From: GCA-2731375 sp964462145
Lineage (GTDB): Bacteria > Pseudomonadota > Alphaproteobacteria > GCA-2731375
DNA: 30,605 nt
Direction: 5' to 3'
Assembly: GCA_964462145.1 (NCBI GenBank)
Contig: CAYWYB010000015.1
Location: 1-30,605, forward strand
The position numbers and the translations under genes are program-made. Position 1 is the stretch's first letter, and each line of letters begins with the position of its first letter. Shown one piece after another: positions 7,628 through 17,070 of this stretch. A model generated the notes under the pieces. That model worked only from the letters and a program-made list of their open reading frames with translations, made no database searches and was not told the origin of the DNA.

Positions 7628-9694
7628 ATGGCGTATCGCCTTGGTATCGACATCGGCGGCACCTTCACTGACTTTGCATTGTTCGATGAAAACATCGGCA
7701 CCTTTGCCATTCATAAACAACTGACAACACCCGACGATCCCTCGCGCGCGGTGTTGGAAGGCACAGCCGTTTTGCTGGCGCGCCAGGGCCTTGACCTGGA
7801 CGCCGTGGTGGAAATCGTGCATGGCACGACCCTGGTCACCAATGCGGTGATCGAACGCAAGGGCGCGCGCACGGGACTGCTGACCACCGAGGGCTTTGGC
7901 GATATTCTCGATATGCGACAGGAGAAACGCTACGACGTATTCGACCTGCGCCTGACCTTTCCCGATCCCCTGGTGCCACGGCGGCGGCGGGCCGAAGTGG
8001 AAGAACGCTGCCACTACGATGGCACGGTTGAAGTACCGTTGGATATAGAGGGCGCGCGCGTTGCCCTGGACCGTCTGGTGCGGGAAGAGGATATTGAAGC
8101 CCTGGCTATCTGCCTCCTTCACGGCTACGCCAATCCGGCCCACGAACGGGCCCTGGGCGAGATCGCGGCGACAGCCTATCCTGATCTGCCGATTTCCCTG
8201 TCATCGGAAGTTTGCCCCGAGTGGCGGGAGTTCGAGCGTTTCACCACCACCTGTATCAATGCCTTTACCCAACCCATGTTCGATCAGTATCTGGGGCGTT
8301 TGGAAACCGGCCTGATAGAGCTTGGTTTTGGCGGGCAGTTGTTCGTTATGTCATCCAGCGGCGGCACCTTGACGCCCGAAACAGCACGGCGCTTTCCCGC
8401 ACGGGTGATTGAGTCGGGCCCCGCCGCCGGCGCCCAGATGTCCGCTTTTCATGGCCGCGCCCTGAAACGGGGTGAACTGCTGTCGTTCGATATGGGCGGC
8501 ACCACCGCCAAGGGCGCCTTGATACGCGGCGGCGCTGCGATCAAGGTCTACCACCAGGAAGTCGCCCGCATGCATGACTTCAAGGCCGGCAGCGGCCTGC
8601 CCGTGAAAAGCCCGGTGATCGATATGATCGAGATCGGGGCGGGCGGCGGCTCCATCGCCGGGGTGGATGTACGCGGCACCATTCGGGTTGGCCCGAATAG
8701 TGCTGGCGCCGATCCCGGCCCGGCCTGCTATGGCCAGGGCGGCGGCGAGGCCACCTTGACCGACGCCAATCTGGTGCTTGGCTATCTGGACCCGGATTTC
8801 TTTCTGGGCGGCGAGATGAGCCTGGACAGGGCGGCGTCCGAACGGGTCATTCAGGACAAAATCGCTAACCCCTTGAAACTGTCCCTGGCGCGGGCCGCAT
8901 GGGGCATTCACGAGATCGTCGACGAGGACGTGGCCAGGGCCTTCCGCATTCACGCATCCGAACGCGGCTTTGACTATCGCGGCAGTTCGATGATCGCTTT
9001 CGGCGGCTCCGGCCCGGTGCATGCCATGGGCGTGGCCCGCAAGCTGGGCATCCCACGGGTGATTTTTCCCGTCGCCGCCGGCGTCATGTCGGCCCTGGGA
9101 TTGCTGGCCAGCCCCCTGACGTTCGAAGTGGCGCGGACCCGGCAGATCTTTGTCGATGATCTGACGGCGGAAGACTTCGCCGACACCCTGGCCGCGCTGG
9201 AAACGGAGGCCATGGCGCCCCTGCTGGCAGCCAAGGTCGATACCGCGGCCTTGAGCATCAGCCGCCGCCTGGACATGCGTTTTCACGGCCAGGGCCACGA
9301 GATCGAAGTGACCCTGCCCCAGGGCATTAAAATTGAAGAATTGGCCGGGATATTCCGCGAACATTATGCGGCGGTACACGGCGCCGCCCTGCTGGACGCG
9401 CCATTGGTGATAACAACCTGGAAGGTGGAGGCATCGGCCGCGCCGCCAACGCTCGCCACAGCCCCACCGGTGGCCCTGGGTGCTGCGGTACCAAAGGCTG
9501 ATCGGCAGGCCTATTTCGGCGAGGATTACCTGGCGACACCGGTCTATGACCGTCAAAGCCTGAGCGTCGGTGCGGTAGTCAAGGGCCCGGCCCTGATAGA
9601 GGAGCGGGAGTCCACCGTGATTATTGGGCCCGGCGACCTGGTGCAAGTGGATGAATTCGGCAATCTGGTAGCAGAACTGGAGACCTCGCAATGA
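7628..9694 (+). CDS. hyuA: Hydantoinase/oxoprolinase subunit A (first copy)
   Basis: A 688-residue ATP-binding subunit of the hydantoinase/oxoprolinase family. The actin-like ATPase phosphate loops are clear: GIDIGGTFTDF near residue 6 and SFDMGGTTAKG mid-protein, followed by GAGGGSIA and ADPGPACYG. The C-terminal GGSGPVHA segment is also typical. Family members couple ATP hydrolysis to opening of hydantoins, N-methylhydantoin or 5-oxoproline, or to carboxylation of ketones (acetone and acetophenone carboxylases). GGAG (7615-7618) lies 9 nt before ATG 7628. The stop overlaps the hyuB start as ATGA (9691-9694), so A and B are translationally coupled. It differs strongly from the second HyuA at 13007-15058, so the two are old paralogues rather than a recent duplication. 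Confidence 0.92.
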   Translation: MAYRLGIDIGGTFTDFALFDENIGTFAIHKQLTTPDDPSRAVLEGTAVLLARQGLDLDAVVEIVHGTTLVTNAVIERKGARTGLLTTEGFGDILDMRQEKRYDVFDLRLTFPDPLVPRRRRAEVEERCHYDGTVEVPLDIEGARVALDRLVREEDIEALAICLLHGYANPAHERALGEIAATAYPDLPISLSSEVCPEWREFERFTTTCINAFTQPMFDQYLGRLETGLIELGFGGQLFVMSSSGGTLTPETARRFPARVIESGPAAGAQMSAFHGRALKRGELLSFDMGGTTAKGALIRGGAAIKVYHQEVARMHDFKAGSGLPVKSPVIDMIEIGAGGGSIAGVDVRGTIRVGPNSAGADPGPACYGQGGGEATLTDANLVLGYLDPDFFLGGEMSLDRAASERVIQDKIANPLKLSLARAAWGIHEIVDEDVARAFRIHASERGFDYRGSSMIAFGGSGPVHAMGVARKLGIPRVIFPVAAGVMSALGLLASPLTFEVARTRQIFVDDLTAEDFADTLAALETEAMAPLLAAKVDTAALSISRRLDMRFHGQGHEIEVTLPQGIKIEELAGIFREHYAAVHGAALLDAPLVITTWKVEASAAPPTLATAPPVALGAAVPKADRQAYFGEDYLATPVYDRQSLSVGAVVKGPALIEERESTVIIGPGDLVQVDEFGNLVAELETSQ

Positions 9695-11331
9695 GCCTGG
9701 ATGCAGTCAGCGTTGGCATCATGTGGGACCGCCTGGTCGCCATTTCCGACGAGATCGTCACTACCCTGGTACGGACCTCGTTCTCCACCATTGTCAGTGA
9801 AAGCTACGATCTGACCGTCGCCCTGTTGGACGCGGACGGCGAGTTGATGGCCCAAGGCACTTATAGCGTGCCGGTTTTCATGGGCACCGCGCCCGCCACC
9901 CTGCAACATATGCTGGACCGTTACCCACCCGATACCCTGCGGCCCGGTGACGTCGTCATCACCAACGACCCCTGGCTGGGCACCGGCCATATGTTTGACA
10001 TCAATGTCATGCGGCCAATCTTTCATGACGGCCGTATCGTCGCCTATGTCATCTCCATCACCCATCTGCCCGATATTGGCGGCCTGGGTTTCGGTGCGGC
10101 GGCGCGGGAGATCTATCACGAAGGCCTGCGCCTGCCGGTCTGCAAACTGTTCGAGGCAGGTGTACAGAACGATTTCATTGTCGAGCTGATGCGCACCAAC
10201 GTCCGCGCGCCCGACCAGGTGATCGGCGATCTGATGGCCAACGTGACGGCCACCAAGGTCGGCGAGGCCATGCTGACCGGCTTTCTGGCGGAATATGATC
10301 TGGCGGATTTCGCCGAGCTGTCGGCGGAAATCCGTGGCCGTTCCGAAGCCGCGACGCGGGAACGCATCCTGGCGATGCCAGATGGCAGCTATGACAACGA
10401 AATCCAGATCGAAGGCGTGGAGGGCGCCCTGACTCTGGCCTGCCGCATCGAAATCGCCGGCGATGCCATGGCCGTGGATTTCACAGGCACCGATGCTTGC
10501 GTGCGCCAGGGCATCAACGTGCCATTCTGTTATACCCGTGCCATGGTGCTGTATTCCATGAAGTGCCTGACCGTGCCGGAATTGCCCAACAACGGCGGCA
10601 GCGTCGTGCCCATCAGCGTTACCGCACCCGCCGGCTGCCTGCTGGATGCCCAGCCGCCCTCGCCCACGGGGGCGCGGCATATGATCGGCCATTTTGTCTC
10701 GCCCCTGGTCTTTGGCGCCCTGGCCGAGGCGGTGCCCGGGCAAATCCAGGCCGACTGCGGCATGATGGATCTGATGACCTTTCAGGGACGGCACCGGGAC
10801 GGCCATGACGTCTCGACGATCTATTTCGCCTCCGGCGGCTTTGGCGCCCTGGCCGACCTGGACGGCGCCGAAACAACGCCGGGGCCTTCAAACATGGCGG
10901 TGGTGCCCGTCGAGGTGTGGGAGACGCTGACCTCCACCACGGTGGAACGCAAGGAATTGCTGCCCGATACGGGCGGTGCGGGCGCGTCCCGCGGCGGCCT
11001 GGGACAGGAAGTGGTCATTCGCAATGACAGCGGCCATGTCATGACCGTCTTTTGCATGGCCAACCGCACGGACTTTCCGCCCCTGGGTCTGATGGGCGGA
11101 GCCAATGGCAAGGCGCGGGAACATCGGATCAACGATGTCACCGTGGACCCGAAAGGCCATTACGAACTGGAGCCCGGCGACCGCATCACCATGATCGAGG
11201 CCGGCGGCGCCGGTTACGGCGACCCTGCCGAACGGCCACGCGAGGCGATCGAAACAGACCTGGCGGAGGGTTTCATCACAGCCGAAGGCGCGGCGCGGGA
11301 CTATGGCTTCGACGGAGGCTCGAAACCGTAA
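9691..11331 (+). CDS. hyuB: Hydantoinase/oxoprolinase subunit B (first copy)
   Basis: A 546-residue partner of the preceding HyuA. Conserved HyuB segments include TNDPWLGTGHMFD (91-103) and THLPDIGG (124-131), whose His and Asp residues are likely metal ligands or catalytic residues. The late segments GGAGASRGG and AGGAGYGDP are also typical. Length is normal for the family. The start overlaps the hyuA stop. The 3' end overlaps the convergent second hyuB by 31 bp (11301-11331), and the C-terminus DYGFDGGSKP is encoded inside an inverted repeat (see findings). Together with HyuA it should form an ATP-dependent cyclic-amide hydrolase or a related carboxylase. The actual substrate is unknown. 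Confidence 0.92.
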   Translation: MSLDAVSVGIMWDRLVAISDEIVTTLVRTSFSTIVSESYDLTVALLDADGELMAQGTYSVPVFMGTAPATLQHMLDRYPPDTLRPGDVVITNDPWLGTGHMFDINVMRPIFHDGRIVAYVISITHLPDIGGLGFGAAAREIYHEGLRLPVCKLFEAGVQNDFIVELMRTNVRAPDQVIGDLMANVTATKVGEAMLTGFLAEYDLADFAELSAEIRGRSEAATRERILAMPDGSYDNEIQIEGVEGALTLACRIEIAGDAMAVDFTGTDACVRQGINVPFCYTRAMVLYSMKCLTVPELPNNGGSVVPISVTAPAGCLLDAQPPSPTGARHMIGHFVSPLVFGALAEAVPGQIQADCGMMDLMTFQGRHRDGHDVSTIYFASGGFGALADLDGAETTPGPSNMAVVPVEVWETLTSTTVERKELLPDTGGAGASRGGLGQEVVIRNDSGHVMTVFCMANRTDFPPLGLMGGANGKAREHRINDVTVDPKGHYELEPGDRITMIEAGGAGYGDPAERPREAIETDLAEGFITAEGAARDYGFDGGSKP

Positions 11332-13010
11332 TATTTCCGCAGGTACTCAGCACTGAACTTGCCGCCGCGATAGTCCGCTGCCACGGCCTCGGCCTCACGT
11401 TCCACCGGCTCGCCATAGCCGCCCGCCCCCGGTGTTTCGATCACCACGGTGTCGTCCGGGCCGAAGGGCACATGGTTCGGCTTGTCGGGCAGGGTTTCAT
11501 CATTGTGGCTGGGCCCTTGGATGGAAAAGCGCCCGGTGGCGCCCGGCTGGCCGCCGAAGATGCCCCAGGGCTGATGGGCAAAGCGTTCGCCCATGCCGGA
11601 GAACACCGCCTCGTGGCCGATTGGCCGCACCACTCGGCGGATGCCCATGCCGCCACGGTATTTACCCGCACCGCCCGAATCCTGGATCAGGCCATAGCTT
11701 TCCACCATCAGGGGATATTCCGCCTCGATCGCCTCCACCGGCAGGTTCGAGGTGTTGGTGATATGAACCTGCACGCCATCTTTGCCATCCTTGGTGAAGC
11801 GGCCGCCAAAGCCGCCGCCCAGGGTTTCCAAATACAAATATGTACGGTCATGGCGCGGATCATGGCCAAAGAATACCGCCGTCACATTGGCGCCGTTGGC
11901 CGCCCCCACCGCCCTTTCAGGCAAGGCCTGGGCCAGGGCGCCGATCAGCACATCGACGACCCGCTGCGAGGTATTGGCGCGGCCCGCCACCGCCGCCGGA
12001 TGCACCGCGTTGACCAGGGTTCCCAAAGGCGCGCTGATTTCCACCGCACGGATCAGGCCGTGATTGTTCGGCAGGTCGGGATCGAGCATGGCCTTCAGAA
12101 CGTAGTACACCGCCGATTGGGCGGCATTGAAGGTCATGTTGAAGTTGCCCTTCATCTGCGCCCCGGTGCCGCTGAAATCAATGGCAATGTTTTCACCTTC
12201 CACATCGACACGCACCGAAATGGGAATATCGGAGGTTCCCATGCCGTCGTTGTCCAGCAGATCGGTGAATTCATAACGGCCATCGGGCACATCGCGGATG
12301 CTGTCACGCAGGCGCGCCTCGGTCCGGTCCATGATGGCCTCGAACGACCGCGCCAGCATGTCTCCGCCATAACGCTGGGCCATCTCGCCGAGGCGGCGGC
12401 TGCCCAGACGGCAGGCGGCGACCTGGGCGAAATAGTCGCCCCGGCGTTCGTGGGGCACGCGCACGTTCAATAGCAACAGATCAAATATGTCCTGCACCAA
12501 TTCACCGCCCCTGAACAGGCGGACCAGGGGAATGCGCAGCCCCTCCTGATAGATCTCCGACATGCCGCCGGCCATGCTGCCGGGGGTCATGCCGCCGATA
12601 TCCGCGTGATGGGCGATATTGCAGACGAAGCCCAACAGCTTGCCATCGACAAAGGCCGGCATGGCCAGATTGACGTCGGGCAGATGGGTGCCGCCGGCCA
12701 CATACGGGTCGTTGGCGACGAAGATATCGCCCTCGGCGAAGTCCGCCTCCGCGTACTTCTCCAGCAACTGCTCCATCATGCCCAGCATGGAGGCAAGATG
12801 GATCGGCAGGGAGTTTTCCGACTGCACAACCAGTCTGCCCTGGGCATCGGTCAGGGCGATGGAATGATCCCGGCGTTCCTTGATGTTGGTGGAATAGGCC
12901 GCCTTGGTCAGGGCGATGTAGGATTCATCTGTGATTGAGCGCAGGCTATTACGCAGAATTTCCAACGTGATGGGATCGATGTCGGCGTGCTCATGCGTCA
13001 CACTAGTCAT
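11301..13010 (-). CDS. hyuB: Hydantoinase/oxoprolinase subunit B (second copy)
   Basis: A 569-residue HyuB paralogue on the opposite strand. Family segments include ANDPYVAGGTHLPDV (99-113) and AHHADIGGMTPG (133-144), the late GGAGKYRGGMG, and AGGYGEP near the end. The start overlaps the stop of its upstream hyuA as ATGA (13007-13010). The stop lies inside the 3' end of the first hyuB. The C-terminus YYGFEPPSKP matches that of the other HyuB. The NDPY and HHADIGG variants differ from the NDPW and HLPDIGG of copy 1, suggesting a different substrate. It is the last gene of a leftward TRAP-hydantoinase operon. Confidence 0.92.
   Translation of the reverse strand: MTSVTHEHADIDPITLEILRNSLRSITDESYIALTKAAYSTNIKERRDHSIALTDAQGRLVVQSENSLPIHLASMLGMMEQLLEKYAEADFAEGDIFVANDPYVAGGTHLPDVNLAMPAFVDGKLLGFVCNIAHHADIGGMTPGSMAGGMSEIYQEGLRIPLVRLFRGGELVQDIFDLLLLNVRVPHERRGDYFAQVAACRLGSRRLGEMAQRYGGDMLARSFEAIMDRTEARLRDSIRDVPDGRYEFTDLLDNDGMGTSDIPISVRVDVEGENIAIDFSGTGAQMKGNFNMTFNAAQSAVYYVLKAMLDPDLPNNHGLIRAVEISAPLGTLVNAVHPAAVAGRANTSQRVVDVLIGALAQALPERAVGAANGANVTAVFFGHDPRHDRTYLYLETLGGGFGGRFTKDGKDGVQVHITNTSNLPVEAIEAEYPLMVESYGLIQDSGGAGKYRGGMGIRRVVRPIGHEAVFSGMGERFAHQPWGIFGGQPGATGRFSIQGPSHNDETLPDKPNHVPFGPDDTVVIETPGAGGYGEPVEREAEAVAADYRGGKFSAEYLRKYYGFEPPSKP
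11302..11330. repeat. Inverted repeat in the overlap of the two convergent hyuB genes
   Basis: Arms 11302-11312 and 11320-11330 pair at 9 of 11 positions plus one G-T pair, with a 7-nt loop CGGAGGC. The repeat lies within the 31-bp overlap and encodes parts of both C-termini. It could also act as a weak bidirectional terminator, but has no T-tract. Confidence 0.8.
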
Positions 13011-15058
13011 GGGGCCAGCTCCACAATTAGATTACCCGCGCCGTCAACCTGGCAGTGATCGCCGGGGCCCAGCACGGTCGTGGCGTCCAACTGCTCGATA
13101 ACCGCCGGTCCCGCCAGCGTCTGCCCTGGCAGCAATTTTGCCCGGTCATAAACTGGCGTATCCAAAGGCGCCTCGCCGTCAAACCAGACAGGTCGGTTAT
13201 GCGCCGCCACCGCCGCGACGCCGGCACCTTCATTCCCCGTCGCGGCACCATCGCCGGGTGCCGCCAAGCGGCCAATCGCCGTCACGCGCAGGTTCACCAC
13301 TTCAACCGGGTCGGCGGGGTTGTGATAGCCGTAGCTGCGTTCGTGTGCGGCAAAGAATTTTTCCGCCAGCACCGCCAGGTCCGGCTGTTGCGCCTGCGCA
13401 TCATCCAGTTCCACCGCCAGTTCGTAATTCTGCCCGATGTAGCGCATATCCAGGCTGTACATGGTTGCCTGGGCCTCCCGCTCGATGGCCGCCGTCTCGA
13501 ACCAGGCCGCCGCCTGCCGCCGCAGATCGGCCAGATTGGCGGTCAGATCGGCCATGGTCTCGGCCACCAACGGCGTTACCCGGCTGATCACGAAACCTTC
13601 GCGCAGATCCGAGACCACCAGGCCCCGGGCACACAGAATACCCGGCGCAGCAGGCACCAGCATCCGGGTTATGCCCAGGGCGCGGGCAACATCGGCGGCA
13701 TGCAGCGGGCCGGCGCCACCAAAGGGCAGCAGCACGAAGTCGCGCGGATCATGGCCGCGCTCCACCGAAATGGTACGAATGGCACGGACCATGTTGGCGG
13801 CGACGATGCCCAGAACACCATGGGCCGTGCGCTCGACACTCATACCCAGGCGCTCCGCCGCCCCGGCCAGGGAGGCTCTGGCGGCGTCCACCTGCAAGGC
13901 CATGCCGCCGCCCAAGAGACCCTTTTCCGATAACCGGCCCAGCACCAAATTGGCATCGGAGACCGTTGGCTCCGTGCCGCCATGGCCGTAACAGGCCGGG
14001 CCCGGCACGGCACCGGCGCTTTGCGGTCCCACTTTCATCAGGCCGTCCCGTTCAAACCAGGCAATGGAGCCGCCACCCGCACCAACCGCATTGACGTCGA
14101 CACTGGCCAGACGCAGCGGATAGCCTTCGATCCAGCGGTCGTAGGCGATTTCCGCTTCCAGATCGCGGATCAGGCAGACATCGGCCGAGGTGCCGCCCAT
14201 ATCCAGGGTAATGACGTTCGCCAAACCGGCAGAGCGGGCCGCGTCGATGGCACCGACAACGCCGGCAGCAGGGCCCGACAGCGCCGTGCGTATGGGCAGT
14301 TGCCGCGCCCGCGCCGGCGTCATCAGACCGCCGGCGGATTGATTGATACCCAGTTCGGCATTGGGCATCAGCTTGGTCAGTTGATCCTCGAACTCGCTCA
14401 GATAGCTGCCCATGATGGGCTGCAGATAGGTGTTTAGAACCGTGGTCGAGAGCCGCTCATACTCGCGAAATTCCGGCTGCACCTCGGATGAGATGGAGAT
14501 GTGCAGATCCGGCAAGGCTTCATGCAGGGCCTGGCGCAGGCGCCTCTCGTGATCGGGATTGATGAAGCCGAATATCAGGCAGATGGCCAGGCAATCGGCA
14601 CCACTATCCGCCACCTGGGCCACGGCTCTGTCGATGGCATCCTGCTCCAGTTCCCGATGGACAGAACCGTCATAGAGAACACGTTCCGCGGCCTCGAAAC
14701 GGCGCTCGCGCGGCACCAGAGGCGTGGGATGGTCCTGTTGAAAGCTGAACATGTGCGGGCGGATCTGACGGCCGATTTCCAGCAGATCGCGAAAACCCTC
14801 GGTGACCAGCAGCGCCACCTTGCCGCCGCGCCGCTGGATCAGGGCGTTGGTGGCGACCGTGGTACCGTGGGAGAGGCGGCTGACCTGGCTCAGGTCCAGA
14901 TTGCCGCTGGCCAGTTCGTTGATCCCGTTCAGGACCGCCCGGGCCGGATTATCCGGGGTCGACGGCGTTTTGTGCAGGCGCAACTCGCCGCTTTCATCAT
15001 CGTAGACATGAAAGTCCGTGAAGGTACCGCCGACATCGACACCGATGATCCAGGCCAT
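13007..15058 (-). CDS. hyuA: Hydantoinase/oxoprolinase subunit A (second copy)
   Basis: A 683-residue HyuA paralogue. ATPase-fold motifs are GVDVGGTFTDF (near residue 6), TLDMGGTSADV, GAGGGSIAW and PGPACYGHGG, with GGAGPLHAADV toward the C-terminus. GGAG followed by a 6-nt spacer precedes ATG 15058, which supports this start. It lies 49 nt downstream of dctM with no obvious terminator between them and overlaps its hyuB, so it is probably co-transcribed with the TRAP transporter. That links uptake with ATP-dependent hydrolysis. The reaction class is known for the family and the substrate is not. Confidence 0.92.
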   Translation of the reverse strand: MAWIIGVDVGGTFTDFHVYDDESGELRLHKTPSTPDNPARAVLNGINELASGNLDLSQVSRLSHGTTVATNALIQRRGGKVALLVTEGFRDLLEIGRQIRPHMFSFQQDHPTPLVPRERRFEAAERVLYDGSVHRELEQDAIDRAVAQVADSGADCLAICLIFGFINPDHERRLRQALHEALPDLHISISSEVQPEFREYERLSTTVLNTYLQPIMGSYLSEFEDQLTKLMPNAELGINQSAGGLMTPARARQLPIRTALSGPAAGVVGAIDAARSAGLANVITLDMGGTSADVCLIRDLEAEIAYDRWIEGYPLRLASVDVNAVGAGGGSIAWFERDGLMKVGPQSAGAVPGPACYGHGGTEPTVSDANLVLGRLSEKGLLGGGMALQVDAARASLAGAAERLGMSVERTAHGVLGIVAANMVRAIRTISVERGHDPRDFVLLPFGGAGPLHAADVARALGITRMLVPAAPGILCARGLVVSDLREGFVISRVTPLVAETMADLTANLADLRRQAAAWFETAAIEREAQATMYSLDMRYIGQNYELAVELDDAQAQQPDLAVLAEKFFAAHERSYGYHNPADPVEVVNLRVTAIGRLAAPGDGAATGNEGAGVAAVAAHNRPVWFDGEAPLDTPVYDRAKLLPGQTLAGPAVIEQLDATTVLGPGDHCQVDGAGNLIVELAP

Positions 15059-15107
15059 CGTTTACTCCATCTAAAACAACAACGGATGCCCGGGTGCCCT
15101 ACGGCTC

Positions 15108-16406
15108 CTAATGATAGACCAAATTCGGCAGCCAGGTCGCCAATTGCGGCCAGCTGATCAGGATCACGATCATAGCCAACATGGCGATCACGAAGGGGAT
15201 CGCGCCGATGGCGACATCATTGAATTTACCGCCCCGGGTTCGTATCCCCTGCACCACGTACAGGTTGACGCCAATGGGCGGGGTTATCAGGGCCGCCTCC
15301 ATCAGCACCGTAATCAGGATGCCGAACCAAACGTCGGAGAATTCCGGCACGCCCAGTTTCATGACGATGGGAAAGACGATGGGAATGGTGGTCAGCATCA
15401 TGGATAGGGTTTCCATGAACATGCCCAAGAGCAAATAGAAGACCACGATCAAATAGATCGTCTGCACCGGCGTCAGGCCCATGGCGGCGATGAATTCCAA
15501 CATCGCCTGGGTAATGCCCATGAAGCCCAGGACAAAATTCAGAAAAATCGCCGCGAACACGATCAGCATGATCATCGCGGTGGTGCGCATGGTGCCTTCA
15601 AAGGCATCCCGCAGCATCTTGAAACTCAAGGTCTTGAACGATGCGGCAATGATCAGGGCCACCATGACGCCGATGGATGCCGCCTCGGTCGGCGTGGCGA
15701 TGCCGCCGTAGATGGAACCGACCACGGCAACGAACAATACGATCGGCGGCAACAGATGCGGCAGGGATCTGATCCGATCGCCCCAGTTGGTTTCGATTTT
15801 GGTGCCGCCCCACGAGGGCCGGTATAGGCAGGCGCCAATGATCGACAGCATGAACAATCCCGAGAGACAGAGGCCGGGGAAAATACCCGCCAGATAAAGC
15901 TCCGGCACCGAGGTATCGGTCAACAGCCCATAGATGATCAGGTTGATCGACGGCGGCACCAGTATACCCAAAGTGCCGCCTGCCGCCAGGGAGCCAAGGA
16001 ATAGGCGTTCGTTGTATTTTCGCTGTTCGATTTCCGGATAGGCGACAGTGCCCACGGTCGCCGCGGTGGCGACGGAGGACCCGGAAGATGCGGCGAAGAT
16101 GGCACAGGAACCGATGTTGGCATGCATCAGACCGCCGGGCAGCCAGGACAGCCATTGAATGACCGCGCCATACATGCGCCGGGCAATACCGGCGCGGAGC
16201 ATGATCTCGCCCAGCAGAATAAACATGGGCACGGCGACAAGGATGAATTCCTTGCTCTTTTCCCAATAAATTTCCGCCAGGGCAGCCGTCAATCTGCCGT
16301 CCATGGCGATTTCATCGAGGACGAAACTCAATATTCCCAGCACCGCCGCGACGGGCACGGCGGACAGAACGAGGACGAGTAGTCCAATAAGAATCCCAAT
16401 GGCCAT
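15108..16406 (-). CDS. dctM: TRAP transporter large permease subunit DctM
   Basis: A 432-residue, very hydrophobic protein with about 12 predicted membrane segments. It has typical DctM sequence including the N-terminal MAIGILIGLLVLVL segment, the GSSVATAATVG region and LVPPSINLIIYG. It is the main permease of a tripartite periplasmic-binding-protein secondary transporter in the inner membrane. ATG 16406 is chosen rather than 16451 because the longer form would overlap dctQ by 41 nt with a hydrophilic extension, and MAIG begins directly with the first membrane helix. It starts 4 nt after the dctQ stop. Confidence 0.94.
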   Translation of the reverse strand: MAIGILIGLLVLVLSAVPVAAVLGILSFVLDEIAMDGRLTAALAEIYWEKSKEFILVAVPMFILLGEIMLRAGIARRMYGAVIQWLSWLPGGLMHANIGSCAIFAASSGSSVATAATVGTVAYPEIEQRKYNERLFLGSLAAGGTLGILVPPSINLIIYGLLTDTSVPELYLAGIFPGLCLSGLFMLSIIGACLYRPSWGGTKIETNWGDRIRSLPHLLPPIVLFVAVVGSIYGGIATPTEAASIGVMVALIIAASFKTLSFKMLRDAFEGTMRTTAMIMLIVFAAIFLNFVLGFMGITQAMLEFIAAMGLTPVQTIYLIVVFYLLLGMFMETLSMMLTTIPIVFPIVMKLGVPEFSDVWFGILITVLMEAALITPPIGVNLYVVQGIRTRGGKFNDVAIGAIPFVIAMLAMIVILISWPQLATWLPNLVYH

Positions 16407-16410
16407 GTTA

Positions 16411-17022
16411 CTATTTCGTCCTGTCCAGTGTTTCGCCTGTGGCCAATACAACGTCCTGGCCGTGGGTTTCTTCCTCGATCACATCCGCGATGCTCGGGAC
16501 GCCGGCGATTTTTCCAACCAGCTCCCAATTGCGCTGCAACAGGGCGAGAAGGGTGTAGAGCGTAACGAAAACCAAAGTGATGAGAAACAATACCAATCCC
16601 ACGAACCAGGCCAGCTGCGGTATCCATTGCGGCGTGGCCAGGGTGGTAATCGATACGGAGTTATTTTCATAGGAATCTATAAAGGCGATACCAGCGTAAT
16701 ACGTCATGATCGACATGTAATAGAGCAGCAGAATGCAGCCCACCACATCGAGACAGGCCGAAATCGGCCTTGGCAAAAGACTGTAAAGCGCGTCGATCCG
16801 TACGTTGGATCGGTGCAAAAGACAAAATGAATAGGCCCAGGTCGTGGTGGCGGAGAATACGTAGCCTGAATATTCATCCGAGCCGCTCATCGTTATTCCG
16901 ATGAATTTTCGGCACAGAACATCGACCGTGACCATGAAGGCGGCGGCCATTAACGCGGCACCGCCGATCCAGACAGCCACGCGTGAGATTTGCTCCAGGC
17001 GGGCATGGATATTAGCAAGCAT
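16411..17022 (-). CDS. dctQ: TRAP transporter small permease subunit DctQ
   Basis: A 203-residue protein with four hydrophobic membrane segments, approximately at residues 17-37, 45-70, 86-112 and 130-160, the normal DctQ topology and length. AAGGAAG lies 6 nt before ATG 17022, supporting the start. It supports the large permease DctM in the inner membrane. It is separated from dctP by 102 nt containing a strong hairpin and is followed at once by dctM. Confidence 0.9.
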   Translation of the reverse strand: MLANIHARLEQISRVAVWIGGAALMAAAFMVTVDVLCRKFIGITMSGSDEYSGYVFSATTTWAYSFCLLHRSNVRIDALYSLLPRPISACLDVVGCILLLYYMSIMTYYAGIAFIDSYENNSVSITTLATPQWIPQLAWFVGLVLFLITLVFVTLYTLLALLQRNWELVGKIAGVPSIADVIEEETHGQDVVLATGETLDRTK

Positions 17023-17070
17023 AATCTACTTCCTTGGTCTGTAATTTGAGAAGACCCGAGGATGACGAAA

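Noticed and set aside
8351..9691. 446-codon open frame on the minus strand
   Set aside because: It lies wholly antisense to hyuA, whose product has clear ATPase-fold motifs. The antisense translation is His/Gln/Gly-rich with no domain, as expected from a high-GC shadow frame.
9553..10806. 417-codon open frame on the minus strand
   Set aside because: It is antisense to hyuA/hyuB with no recognisable content and low-complexity His/Gln/Asp composition.
11052..12473. 473-codon open frame on the plus strand
   Set aside because: It covers the 3' end of one hyuB and is antisense to most of the other. Both hyuB products have conserved HyuB motifs. The frame is a compositional artefact.
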